From NCBI RefSeq assembly GCF_018305005.1, contig NZ_JAGQEG010000056.1, positions 1 through 38,644 of the forward strand: a stretch of DNA of 38,644 nt, read 5' to 3'. The notes under the pieces are model-generated. The model was not told the DNA's origin and ran no database searches. It saw nothing but the letters and a program-made list of their open reading frames with translations. A program made the position numbers and the translations under genes. Every line of letters begins with the position of its first letter. Positions within the stretch are counted from its first letter, which is position 1. Positions 23,001 to 30,608 of the stretch are shown one piece after another. This stretch comes from Collimonas silvisoli. GTDB lineage: Bacteria > Pseudomonadota > Gammaproteobacteria > Burkholderiales > Burkholderiaceae_D.

Positions 23001-26000
23001 CGCCATTGCCGGCATTGATCAAGCCGCTGCTCTGATTGTCGACATTGGCGGCATTCAAGGTCAAGTTGCGCACCGCCTCCAGATTGCCGGTATTGGTCAA
23101 GTTGCCGGTAATCGACAAGGTCAAATCGCGGTTGGCGGCCAGCACGTTGCTCATCGCCGTATTGGCATAATCGCCCTGTAAACTGATTGCTGAATCCTGC
23201 CCGGCCACCACTTTGCCGCTGCCGGCCAAGGTAGGTGCCGTCAACGTCAGGTTATGATCGCTGGCAATCGTGCCGGCGTTATTGTCCAGGCTGCCGCTGG
23301 TCGTCAACGCAATGTCGCCGCCGGCACCGGCGGTGGTGGCGATCAGGCCGAAGATATTAGAAAGGCTGGCGACGTTGACATTGATGTTGCCCGCCGCGCT
23401 GACCACACCGCCGATATTCGTCAGCGCCGCGCCGGGTTGATTCAATTGCAGGTTTTTACCGGCATACAGCTTGCCGGCGTTATTGTTGACCGTCCCGCCT
23501 GTGTTCAAGGTCAGATTGCCGGCAGCAATGACCTGGCCGCTGCTGCTGTTGTCGAGGTTGCTGCTGGTCAGCGCCACGTCGCCATTGCCGCCGATGGTGC
23601 CGAGGTTGGCGGTATTGGCCGCGTTGGTGTTGGTGATCTGGCTGCCGCCATTGATCTGGGTGAGACCGGTACCGCTGTTGGCAATCCGACCTGCGGTATT
23701 GTCCAGGCTGCTGCCCGACACCGTCATGGTCGCTGTACTGCCATTCGCTTCGATACGGCCATTGCTATTGACGACCGCGCCGCTGGCGATGGCGCTCAGG
23801 TTCGATCCGCTCTGGATGACACCATTGGTATTCGTTAATTGACCGTTGGATTGCAGCGTCAGCGTGTCCTTGGCGTACACCGTGCCGCCGCTGTTGTCGA
23901 ACGGGCCGGCGTTGACATCGACTGCGCCAGCGCTGCCGATGAAACCGCCGATGCCGTTGGCGACACCATTGCTGATGCCCTGTGCGGCGGTAATCGACAA
24001 GGGCGCACCGCCGAGACTCTGTACCGTTCCCGCTGCGTTGGAGAGGCTATTCGCATTGATTGTAAGGCCCGTTTGCATGCCTTCGATCTTGCCCGCTGTA
24101 TTGTTGACGGCGCCTGCCGCACTGACTGTCAGCTGGCTGCCGCCTAGATAGCCGCCCGCGCTATTGTCGATATCCCCTTGGCTGGCCACGATAATCGTGG
24201 CCTTCTCGCCAAATATGCTGCCGCCCTGGTTCGCAATACTGAGCGCGCTGACGTTGGTTGCACCGTTGCCGCCGATGCTGCCCTGCCGGTTCTGCAAGAC
24301 GCCACTGCCGGCGGCGACCGTCAATGTGCCTGTGCCGGCCAGCGCAATAGTACCGCCGGCGTTATTCAGTGTCTGCGGCGTCAGCGTCAGATCCGCGCTA
24401 TTGGTTTGTATGACGCCACCGGCGCTGTTGTCGAGCGCGCCGGCGACAGCGATGACGTTTGTGCCTGTGCCGAATTGGGCGATCTGGCCCGCTTGATTCG
24501 TCAGGTTCGTGCTGTGAATCATCAGCTGGTCGGCGGTAATTTTGCCGTGCGAGTTGTCCAATTGAGGAATCGTCAGCGCGACAGCGCTCGTATCGATCAC
24601 ACCGGCGTTGTTGACCAGTGTTCCCGCGTTGGCTTGCAGTGCATGACCAGCAGCGAGGCGACCGCCGCTGTTGTCCAAAGTGCCGCCGACCGTCGTCGTC
24701 AGATTGTTGCTGGCGGTGATGCTGCCAGCGTTCGTCGCATTCGTCGCACTGACGGCGACGTTGCCGTTACCGCCGATCACACCGGTAGCGCCATTGGTCA
24801 ACTGGGCAGTGCTGGTCAATGTGAGTCCACTTGCGTCGAGCGAGACAATATGACCGCCGGTATTGTCGACGCTGCCAGCACTGACCTGCAATGCCTTCGC
24901 CGCCTGCACAGTGCCTTGCGCATTGTTCAACGCACCGGCGACGGCCAACGTTTCACCGGCATAGGCTGTCAATTGCCCGCCCTGGTTATTGACGCTACCA
25001 GCCGTCAACGCCAACTGGCCGCTGGTGGCGATACTGCCGTTTTGATTCTGCACCGCACCGCTGCCGGTATTAACCGTCAGGGTGCCCGCACCCGCATGCG
25101 CGATGGATCCGCCAGAATTGTTCAGCGTCTGCGGCGTCAGCGTCAGGTCGGTGCTGTTGGTTTGAATCAGGCCGCCCACGCTGTTGTCCAGCGTGCCGGC
25201 GACGTCGATCACGTTGGCGCCGGTACCGAACTGCGACAACTGTCCCGCTTGATTGGTCAGGTTCGTGCTGTGGATCGTCAGCTGGTCCGCGCTGACTTTG
25301 CCGTGAGAATTGTTTAACTGGGTAATCGTTAGCGCGACAGTGGCCGCATCGATAGCACCGCTGTTATTCGTTAGTGCGCCGGCATTGGCTCGTAGCGTTT
25401 GTCCTGCAGCAAGATGGCCGCCGCTGTTGTCCAACACGCCGTTGACGCTGGCGATGAGATTGTTGCTGGCCGTGATCTGGCCGTTGTTGGTCGCGTTCGC
25501 AGCAGTGAGCGATACGCTGCCGTTCCCGCCGATGACGCCGCCAGCAGCACCGCCTGTCGTCGTGCCTGCCGCATTGGTGAGTTGGCCCGTGGTGGACAGT
25601 GTCAAACCGCTGGCGTCGAGCGAGGTGATGCGACCGCCGCTGTTGTCGATGGCGCTCGCCTGCACCGTCATGCCCAACCCCGATTGCAGCACGCCCTGAT
25701 TATTCGACACAGCGCCGGTCACCGCGATGTTCTCGGCGCCTGCTGCGATCAACTGGCCGCGCTGGTTATTCACGCTGGCGGCAGTGACGGCCAATTGCCC
25801 GCCAGTCGCTACATTACCGGCCACGTTGCTCATGGCGCCGCTGTTCACGGTCAAGGTGCCGGTTCCGGTGTGGCTCAGTTGGCCCGCATCGTTGGAAAGG
25901 CTGCCCGCTTGCAGAGTGACGTTTTGTGCGGCGGTGGTGATGACACCCGCGCTGTTGTCCAACAGGCCGCTTGTGATGATGCTCGTGGCGCCGCTACCCG

Positions 26001-27513
26001 ACTGATTCAAGGTGCCGCCGTGATTCGAGAGGCTGGTGGATTGGGAAGTCAGTTGCGAGGCATTGATGATGCCCTGATCGTTGATCACGGCGCCGTTGGC
26101 GCTCAGCGCTGCCGCCCCTGCCGATTGGATATTGCCACCGGTGTGGTTGATGTCGCCGGCGCGCGCCGTCAGTGTCGTACTGCCAGCGGCGTTGGTGTGC
26201 GCATGCGAAATATCCAAACTCGCGCCATTCATCGCCACATTCGCGCCGGCCACATTCTGGCCGGTTGCCGACAAGCTGCCAGCAGCCACCAGGTTGAGAT
26301 TGCCAGATTGTGTGGCCTGGCTGTTGGCGTCGATACCGGCACCGAGGACGCCGGTCGAGGCGATGCTGCCCGCGAACAACGTCAGGTCTGACTGACCAGC
26401 GATTGTCCCGGTGTTCGCAATTTGATTGTCGCTAGAAACCAAAACGGCTTGTTGGCCATATACCGTGCCGCTGTTGACGACGCCGTCATGGCTATGTATC
26501 GTCACTGAACCGGTTGCACTGGTGTGGCCGGCCAAGGTAATTTGGCCTTGGCTGTCCAGGTTCAGGTCACCGGCCTGCGAAGCAATGCCACCCAGGCTTC
26601 TCACTCCGACGCCATTTTCTGTGCCTACCAGGCGGATCTTGTTGGCATACATACCGCCAAGTGCGGCTACGTCGATGCTGATGGTCGGCTTGTTGTTGTC
26701 GCCTTGGATGGTCTGCACACCTAAATCAGCAAAATTGACCTGATTGGTTCCGGTGACAACGTTCAACTGGTTAGCCCACAACTGGCCGTTGACGGCGACA
26801 GATCTGGAAATCAAGTCCAACTGATCAGTATTGGCGGCGTTGAGGCCGTTGATTTGAATATCGCCACGCGTCACGCGGAAGGCCTGCAGGCTGCCATCGC
26901 CACCGAAGACCGGCACCCCTGTCGTCAGGACAGCGCGCGACGTGTTGATCCAGCCGCAGCCCGAGCAGGTGATGCCGTTTTCGTTACTAATAATGACTTG
27001 CGCCTTCTGTCCGGCCACTTCCAGATAGCCATTCAATTGACTGCGGCTGCCGCCCACCACCTCATTCAATATAACGTTGGCGCTGCCGCCCGATAAATTG
27101 GGGTTGCCTTGAACTTGACCCGCGAGTTGAGTCCCGGTCACCACCTGGGAATTGTTCAGGACCGCACCTTGGCTTCCGACCGAGAAGGTGCTGAATTGAT
27201 TATGCGAAAGTCCCACAGAATTCGGCTGTGCAATCTGAATCAAGGGAATGCCACTCGCCGTAACGCCAACGGTCGGGCGCATGTTCGGCGCAGCCGTCGG
27301 GTTGGCGACAATCTGCGCCTGCACAATGGCGACGCCGCCAAACAAGGCGGCCACGGCGACCGCCAATTGCGCGAAGCGCATCAGCGGCGAATGGGTCACG
27401 GCGGATGAGCTACCCGATTGGCTGCCTTTACCCTGACTCGGAACATTTTCTGCAACCGCGACCAACATCCCACGATTTTTATTGAAGATGACGCGATACG
27501 CTTGCTTGTTCAT
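17065..27513 (-). CDS. cdiA: CdiA/BcpA-type two-partner secretion exoprotein with candidate ADP-ribosyltransferase tip
   Basis: This 3,482-residue exoprotein opens with an ESPR extension (MNKQAYRVIFNKNRGMLVAV). A hydrophobic signal segment follows (about 46-66, cleavage likely near VQA). The TPS domain has the NPNL motif (137-140) and NENGI (178-182), followed by a CSGC pair. Hundreds of short FHA-type beta-helix repeats fill the middle, including two tandem units of about 250 residues. Near 1780-1960 lies a non-repeat block. FHA-2-type repeats run to the pretoxin and the NNRQLHP junction (3114-3120). The last 362 residues are specific. About 3370-3482 contains GQRMYMIVDKDG (Arg3374), GWAS (Ser3390) and GGETQIEF (Gln3457, Glu3459), the order of an R-S-(Q/E)xE ADP-ribosyltransferase; this is inference. 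It is exported by CdiB and displayed on the cell surface. The start has only a weak ribosome binding site. Confidence 0.92.
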   Translation of the reverse strand: MNKQAYRVIFNKNRGMLVAVAENVPSQGKGSQSGSSSAVTHSPLMRFAQLAVAVAALFGGVAIVQAQIVANPTAAPNMRPTVGVTASGIPLIQIAQPNSVGLSHNQFSTFSVGSQGAVLNNSQVVTGTQLAGQVQGNPNLSGGSANVILNEVVGGSRSQLNGYLEVAGQKAQVIISNENGITCSGCGWINTSRAVLTTGVPVFGGDGSLQAFRVTRGDIQINGLNAANTDQLDLISRSVAVNGQLWANQLNVVTGTNQVNFADLGVQTIQGDNNKPTISIDVAALGGMYANKIRLVGTENGVGVRSLGGIASQAGDLNLDSQGQITLAGHTSATGSVTIHSHDGVVNSGTVYGQQAVLVSSDNQIANTGTIAGQSDLTLFAGSIASTGVLGAGIDANSQATQSGNLNLVAAGSLSATGQNVAGANVAMNGASLDISHAHTNAAGSTTLTARAGDINHTGGNIQSAGAAALSANGAVINDQGIINASQLTSQSTSLSNHGGTLNQSGSGATSIITSGLLDNSAGVITTAAQNVTLQAGSLSNDAGQLSHTGTGTLTVNSGAMSNVAGNVATGGQLAVTAASVNNQRGQLIAAGAENIAVTGAVSNNQGVLQSGLGMTVQASAIDNSGGRITSLDASGLTLSTTGQLTNAAGTTTGGAAGGVIGGNGSVSLTAANATNNGQITASNNLIASVNGVLDNSGGHLAAGQTLRANAGALTNNSGAIDAATVALTITQLNNSHGKVSADQLTIHSTNLTNQAGQLSQFGTGANVIDVAGTLDNSVGGLIQTNSTDLTLTPQTLNNSGGSIAHAGAGTLTVNTGSGAVQNQNGSIATSGQLALTAGSVNNQGGQLTAYAGETLAVAGALNNAQGTVQAAKALQVSAGSVDNTGGHIVSLDASGLTLTSTAQLTNGATGVIGGNGNVAVSATNATNAGSITASNNLTTTVGGTLDNSGGRLAAGHALQANAGTLVNNAGVIDTSAVALTIPQLDNSHGKITADQLMIHSTNLTNQAGQIAQFGTGTNVIAVAGALDNSAGGVIQTNSADLTLTPQTLNNAGGTIALAGTGTLTVAAGSGVLQNRQGSIGGNGATNVSALSIANQGGSIFGEKATIIVASQGDIDNSAGGYLGGSQLTVSAAGAVNNTAGKIEGMQTGLTINANSLSNAAGTVQSLGGAPLSITAAQGISNGVANGIGGFIGSAGAVDVNAGPFDNSGGTVYAKDTLTLQSNGQLTNTNGVIQSGSNLSAIASGAVVNSNGRIEANGSTATMTVSGSSLDNTAGRIANSGTGLTQINGGSQITNTNAANTANLGTIGGNGDVALTSSNLDNSSSGQVIAAGNLTLNTGGTVNNNAGKLYAGKNLQLNQPGAALTNIGGVVSAAGNINVNVASLSNIFGLIATTAGAGGDIALTTSGSLDNNAGTIASDHNLTLTAPTLAGSGKVVAGQDSAISLQGDYANTAMSNVLAANRDLTLSITGNLTNTGNLEAVRNLTLNAANVDNQSSGLINAGNGATVIHSSNVITNTGRIYGNDIALGAQTLTNDVDTTTNQAGVIASRNTLQIGAQQIVNREHALIQSLGDMALGGALDANNNVTGSAASILNSSATIDAGGALFLQTASLTNLNNHFTTAQQVDPTQTAHVTQYNPWYDPTIWYNPNQLTWGDSGDGGIVLIDPMGQRYEKFSKKDYTQTVSNTVVTSSDPGKISSAGNMTLSGNVTNDKSTIIAGGTLGGTTGSINNIGAIGTTDTVNHMTAGENYYHWVEGHPHQNHYTYVNNGAAYDVNLPSTPLALQVWTVQQNTQPATGPNQAVGNGVGGNAVPTVGGLMLGANQPSLTVGAAIANTVGAVTGSGGSNTGTAGNQQTVSNASGSAGKVTTTTGSHQTLGTPTVPLPNLVLPNNQLFTVLTQPNQPYLIQTDPKFTNYGNFISSNYMLGLLGLNPAVTEKRLGDGFYEQKLVTDQVAQLTGRRFLGDYASNEEEYKALMESGVASAKQFQLTPGIALTDAQMASLTSDIVWMVNQDVTLPDGSHTQVLAPVVYLTRADAGDLSPTGALISGKDIDLTINGTLKNGGTLQASNNMIIQATDIANTGNIRSTGKDGTTILVAQNDVLNNGGSISGHRVGVLAGRDVTMGTEAISATSVQGTNTVLGRVASVNADQLSIHAGRDLNLVAAAVNTTGDATLSAGRDLNLKAVNTQSSYNVTYNSDNHLYLNQTKVNGTAINAGGNLALIAGQDLNASAATANAGGQLAVIAGRDVNIGTAQQETTADRAIYTTSHGMMSSSSSRSQQNLHNTDAIGSSFTGDGIAIQSGRDTSVQGSQVIAKSDLNINAGRDLNIVSAQQTSQQSFSAEEKKSGFSGSVLTGVSFGHSAQDQHQNGTSVNQIGSDISGANVHTSSGRDTTITASAVTADKDVGIYAGRDINVLAAANTQTSQNDSHSSGTSIGIMGGANFRFTNYSQTSAEQNGSGNGVVQSTSLISANGGNLDMQAGLDSQYKGTGQGNVTTQGAELLAKKQMSIGGNAVDLQAIQDSSNSQFHAETHSVTLGSSLTGAIGGALTSIGDMATESQHTSNDRLKGALALKAGYDAYKLAGALPGVGNAVQNSVGATQDGLVGKDNPANAGAGAGFGISVNLGTSQSKQDSKNSATQARGTTAQAGSIDITAREGDINMEGAKLQAQDISLDAAKNINLTAAKSSADLQSSNSGSSAGIGATLGSNGQQTGLSFQIGASTSKGHANGTETTYDNTQISATNQLSIKSGGDLNMKGAQLAGNKVKADIGGNLNIWTLQNTSNFDSKQESGGLSLSICIPPICVGSMVDYSVNYAKQAVDHNYQSAVGQSGIVAGSDGFDIKVKGNTDLKGAAITSTATPDKNSLQTASLTYSDLTNTQHTKSESVSFSDSSSGVAGNVMANVLGNLNGSIGMPKSGDQTSDTKSVISPANITITGSGDAGKDAQSKANVTTLTSRDAATANTSLANTLTLQQAQDLQARQQQAQENQRAAGLVGSVLANVVGDIAQSNNLKEGSLGKMALHGIVGLIEAKIGGGNAAAGIAAGMSAEAMAPILSDYLLNHGYSNDPRNPDALKAYNEMMNLGATLVGAASGALAGGSTQSAATGANTALIADRNNRQLHPQEIKWTADSSQNFADVLSEKYHRPVSQLEAMRLLTMAGEGDVDKTNQDLYAKTLGLSGSELRDLYNDAKQYISANAKGTFTDEFGVKQTLFVAKGNDFNNSSVYSQYRNNSAYRDYYWTVMGDNLLPDHPTSQELATYNQRETLRQSSALKNALPGLAVGALTFATGNIAGRMPVVKPAAAAEEIAANAYAKEITNAGVDGEMVGQPLSNRLAFQDGRTQNASDVNLMHAEFNNVSPYKTGTVVTDMTYEVGQRMYMIVDKDGNIAGWASPKPINSSLEARTNYAITPEFKPDIPLPNGGSGLYEMEVEVVKPLPTRVGVVGDQTFKGITYNGGETQIEFLVPSKDRGTYLTPIPGTRKLIE
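18154..19804 (-). repeat. Homologous tract shared with orphan module (main cdiA copy)
   Basis: This is the partner of 14812-16437. It encodes the last FHA-2 repeats and pretoxin segment up to NNRQLHP. Compared with the orphan it carries a longer linker (around 19670-19790, encoding GVGNAVQNSVGATQDGLVG). Recombination across this tract would exchange the toxin and immunity genes downstream. Confidence 0.85.
24280..25830 (-). repeat. Two tandem units of about 0.76 kb inside cdiA
   Basis: Matching landmarks recur 756 bp apart (GCTTGATT at 24491 and 25247; TCTGCGGCGTCAG near 24372 and 25128) and 780 bp apart across a small insertion (GCGTCGAG at 24833 and 25613). The encoded blocks repeat LTLTPQTLNN, the DNSHGK segment and HSTNLTNQAGQ. 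The boundaries given are approximate. Confidence 0.75.
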
Positions 27514-27553
27514 GGTGAATCCAAAGTAGGGAAAGAAGTAATCTCAGATTCCA

Positions 27554-27579
27554 TCGTCAACAACATCAGACGTTGACGA
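27554..27579. promoter_or_regulatory. Hairpin between lipoprotein gene and cdiA
   Basis: TCGTCAAC and GTTGACGA form an 8-bp perfect stem with a 10-nt loop in the 93-bp gap. There is no T-run on the minus strand, so an attenuator or RNA-processing site that lowers cdiA expression relative to cdiB is more likely than a full terminator. Confidence 0.45.
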
Positions 27580-27606
27580 GGAACCAGGTATGGCTGAAAT
27601 GCGGGG

Positions 27607-28584
27607 TTATTGTTTGCGCAGCGCCAAGGCAATGAATTGCGTCGCCGTATTGGAATTCAGATAACCGCCGAATTGGAAAATAGCGCCAAACTCTTCTGCA
27701 TTAGGGCCAAAAAAACGCAACATGTTGCTGCCGCCCCCGAGTCCTAATCCACTCGTCAGCGCCGGACTGTCAAATGTGTGGCTCAATGCGTAATAACTGA
27801 CGCCGGTATACGTCAACGTGCTGGCGAATTTACTTGGATCAACAACGGATGGTGTGCCGCTGCTCTCGACGAGGACTGGATTACCAGAAACGGCGATAGT
27901 GATTGTTTGGGCTGCATAATTCACCGTGGCGACGACATCTGAGGTGTACAGCGCGCGGCCACTACTTGTTACTCCCGGAGTGTTACTGGTTTCCATCGTG
28001 TATTGGAAAGCCGTGCCGGTATAAGTCGCTGTGCCCGTAGCCGGCCAAGTCACTGCTGTGAGATCGGTCGGATACCCTGCGAGGTCGAAACCCAGCACCG
28101 TTGGATCATCGATATTGCGCCAGGCGACGTTTTGCACCATCTTGGTGGCATTCGGCGCCAGTATCCTGATGTTCTTGTTGGCGGCGCCATTGCTGATCGA
28201 AAAGATGTGGCTCGCTACAACGCTGCCACCCGGTAACCCGGATGCGAAGGTGAAATTGATACTAGGTCCAGTATCCTGCGTGCCTGATGGCTGATGCGCG
28301 AAGGTGATATTGGCAGACGTATCTATCGTCGCCCCCAGGTCTACTCCTTCTGTCACCCCTTTGGTGCTGAAGTCGATTCCCATGCGTTTGAAGGGCAAAG
28401 TATTGACCGCAGGCGTAACCACCGGCGTTGTCACTGGCGCAGTGACGGCTGGCGAAGTGCTGCCGGCATTAGCTGTGCTGTTGTTATCTCCACCGCCACC
28501 ACATGCGCTCAACGCTCCCAGACACACCAAACCAACGACGTTTGCTAACTGGAAGGCGATTTTCTTTTGATAGACCATTTGCAT
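27607..28584 (-). CDS. TbpB-like lipoprotein inside the CDI operon
   Basis: The 325-residue product begins with a lipoprotein signal (LANVVGLVCLGALSAC, lipobox LSAC, Cys28) followed by a Gly run and a Ser/Thr/Pro/Val-rich linker to about residue 62. The rest is beta-rich. It ends RFFGPNAEEFGAIFQFGGYL and FIALALRKQ, the signature of the transferrin-binding protein B-type beta-barrel found in surface lipoproteins of Gram-negative bacteria. The family often binds host or environmental proteins and may be flipped to the surface. It lies 22 bp after cdiB and 93 bp before cdiA in the same direction, so it is very likely part of the operon. Burkholderia bcp loci also carry a lipoprotein gene (BcpO) of a different, smaller type in this region. 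A role in CdiA display or target recognition is possible but unproven. Confidence 0.75.
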   Translation of the reverse strand: MQMVYQKKIAFQLANVVGLVCLGALSACGGGGDNNSTANAGSTSPAVTAPVTTPVVTPAVNTLPFKRMGIDFSTKGVTEGVDLGATIDTSANITFAHQPSGTQDTGPSINFTFASGLPGGSVVASHIFSISNGAANKNIRILAPNATKMVQNVAWRNIDDPTVLGFDLAGYPTDLTAVTWPATGTATYTGTAFQYTMETSNTPGVTSSGRALYTSDVVATVNYAAQTITIAVSGNPVLVESSGTPSVVDPSKFASTLTYTGVSYYALSHTFDSPALTSGLGLGGGSNMLRFFGPNAEEFGAIFQFGGYLNSNTATQFIALALRKQ

Positions 28585-28606
28585 TTTTATTCTCTATTAT
28601 TGGTGA

Positions 28607-30415
28607 TTAATATTGATAGGCGAGACTGAAACCAACTGCTGGCGTCGCAGTCTTAAAGCTTTGTGGTTTGAGCAGTGACCAGCTGGAAAACACGTCGTAG
28701 GTCAACCCGGACAAGCCGCCGCGCAGACCGATTGCGGCGCCAGCCAGCTTATTGCCCAGCAAGCCGGCATTGCCCGGTCTATCGGCTGTCTGCGGCCAGC
28801 CGCGCACGCTGGGACCATAGACCTGTCCGTAGTCGAGGCCGACATAGGCCGACTGCCCGCTGTTGGCAATCGGCAGATTCAATTCATTGCGCAAATAAAA
28901 TCCGCGTTCGGCGGCCAGAGTCAACTCGCCATCGAAGCCGCGCACCGTGTACCGGTTGCCGATGCTGAATTGATCGGCCAGGATCAGTTGCGAACGCGAG
29001 GCTTGACCGTGCAGCGTGCCGATATAGGTCACAGGCTGATCAGCGATCTTGAACGGCACGCTCAAGGTGGCGTCGATGGTCTGCAAGGTGTAGTGCAGGT
29101 TGTTGGTGGCAGGATTTTCTTGTCCGTTCAGATCTTTCAGATAGGTCTGACCGTTGAGCCAGTTGACGCCCCATCTGTTAGCGACAGACAGATCCAGTTG
29201 CGCGCTGCCGAAGTAGTGGGTGTGTACCCAAGCCAGCTCGGCGAACGTGGTATCACGGTTTTGTAACTGGATTTCGGTATCGTCCACATAGGCATGGCTC
29301 CAGCGCTTGCCGACCTTAAATTGCCAGCTGTTCTTTTGCATCTGGTCACGCTGGAACAGTTGCGAAATCTTCAGTTCCAGATTGCGCGACTTGCCATGCG
29401 AAATAAATGGCTGACTGGCTTGCGCCACTGCTTGGTGATAATCATACGTGCTGCCAGAGACCGCGAAGTTCCAGTATCCGAAAGGGATAGCGTAGTAAAT
29501 ATTGTTGCCGGTGGTACCGCGCTGGCCAGCCTTGCGGTCGGCATCGGTGCTGATGCCAATATTGAATAGATCGTTAAGCCCCAGGGGATTGTCGACCGCC
29601 AGATTCAAGCCAGCTTGCAACTTGCCGGTTCCCTTGGCACCGCTGTCGTCCAGCGTACCGGTCAGCTTCCACGGCTTGCTGCGTTTCACGGCAATCATCA
29701 CGTCGCTTTCGCCTGGCGCGTCGCCAGGAACGATCTGCATATCCACATCCTGACTCGGCACGCGCTTCATTTGTTCCAGCCCCTGCTCCAGGTCGCGCAG
29801 GTTAAGCAAGTTTCCAGGCCCGGTCGGAAAAGCGGTTTTCCATGTGCCGTACAGAGTAGGATCACTAAAGCGGATCGCCCTGATCACGCCAGGCACCAGG
29901 ACCAGTTTTAATGTACCGCTGGCGAGATCCTGCTCGGGAATCCCTAGGCGCGTGGTGCTATAGCCCTGGGCTAGAATTTGATTGGTCACCCGCTTGACGA
30001 TCACATTCAGACCTTCTTTACCGACGCAGGCTCCTTCATACTGGCGAAGGTAATTGACTGCAAACCGGAAAGGATCGTGCGGTAAGTCACTGGCGCCCGC
30101 GGCGCGAATGGCTGGCGACAGTTGGGTCGGAACATCGAGGACAAACTGGCGAATCACAAAGCACGGCGATTCGGCCGGCAGCGCCAGGCTGTCCATGTCT
30201 TCCGCTGGCGCAGCGCCTTGCAAATTGACGTTCGGCGCCTGCAACTGGCGCTGGCGCTCCTGCGCTTCGGCCTGGCTGCGGCGACGCTGTTCTTCGCTGT
30301 CCGTTGTTTGTACCGTTTGAGCGCGACCGATTGGCAATACGGATGCCAACAGCAATGTCATGCACATACCCTTGGCAAGCGACAGACTCCCCTTGCGTTT
30401 AAAACGCTTCCCCAT
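28607..30415 (-). CDS. cdiB: CdiB/TpsB outer-membrane two-partner secretion transporter
   Basis: This 602-residue protein has a signal peptide (GMCMTLLLASVLPIGRAQ). A Gln/Arg/Glu-rich helix follows (EQRRRSQAEAQERQRQLQ), matching the plug helix H1 of FhaC. Two POTRA-like domains come next (about 84-170 and 171-245; FVIRQFVLDV, GYSTTRLGIPEQDLASGTLK, VPGVIRAIRF). The rest is a ShlB-type 16-strand barrel with the conserved RYTVRGFDGE motif of loop L6 (VRGF at 491-494). The protein ends in a terminal aromatic (AYQY), the usual outer-membrane sorting signal. It recognises the TPS domain of CdiA and exports it through the outer membrane. It is the first structural gene of the operon and lies 193 bp downstream of the luxR-type gene. 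Confidence 0.92.
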   Translation of the reverse strand: MGKRFKRKGSLSLAKGMCMTLLLASVLPIGRAQTVQTTDSEEQRRRSQAEAQERQRQLQAPNVNLQGAAPAEDMDSLALPAESPCFVIRQFVLDVPTQLSPAIRAAGASDLPHDPFRFAVNYLRQYEGACVGKEGLNVIVKRVTNQILAQGYSTTRLGIPEQDLASGTLKLVLVPGVIRAIRFSDPTLYGTWKTAFPTGPGNLLNLRDLEQGLEQMKRVPSQDVDMQIVPGDAPGESDVMIAVKRSKPWKLTGTLDDSGAKGTGKLQAGLNLAVDNPLGLNDLFNIGISTDADRKAGQRGTTGNNIYYAIPFGYWNFAVSGSTYDYHQAVAQASQPFISHGKSRNLELKISQLFQRDQMQKNSWQFKVGKRWSHAYVDDTEIQLQNRDTTFAELAWVHTHYFGSAQLDLSVANRWGVNWLNGQTYLKDLNGQENPATNNLHYTLQTIDATLSVPFKIADQPVTYIGTLHGQASRSQLILADQFSIGNRYTVRGFDGELTLAAERGFYLRNELNLPIANSGQSAYVGLDYGQVYGPSVRGWPQTADRPGNAGLLGNKLAGAAIGLRGGLSGLTYDVFSSWSLLKPQSFKTATPAVGFSLAYQY

Positions 30416-30448
30416 ACATTACTGCCTTTATTATTGTTACTGACGTAT

Positions 30449-30546
30449 TGAGATGCGTTGATTTCACGCTCTCATTTTTTTATATAAATTGAAGAGATGC
30501 GTCAAAATATCGCATCTTTGATTGACGGTATATAGAACTTTAGTTC
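30449..30546 (-). promoter_or_regulatory. Candidate promoter and repeat motifs upstream of cdiB
   Basis: On the minus strand a -35-like TTGACG (30500-30505) is followed after 15-17 nt by TATAAA/TAAAAA (30477-30484). Three GATGCG motifs surround it: 30452-30457 and 30496-30501 on the plus strand, and 30511-30516 inverted. The last two form a 6-bp dyad with a 9-nt spacer that overlaps the -35. A GAACT-TT-AGTTC palindrome lies at 30535-30546. These are candidate regulator-binding sites. Confidence 0.55.
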
Positions 30547-30608
30547 CTTTTTGCACGCCATCGGCATGGTGCTAGCCACACCATTCCCTCGTCGGCAACG
30601 GGGGAGAC

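Noticed and set aside
27607-28584. Calling the operon lipoprotein BcpO
   Set aside because: Its size and the beta-barrel signature fit the TbpB-like family, not the small Burkholderia BcpO lipoprotein.
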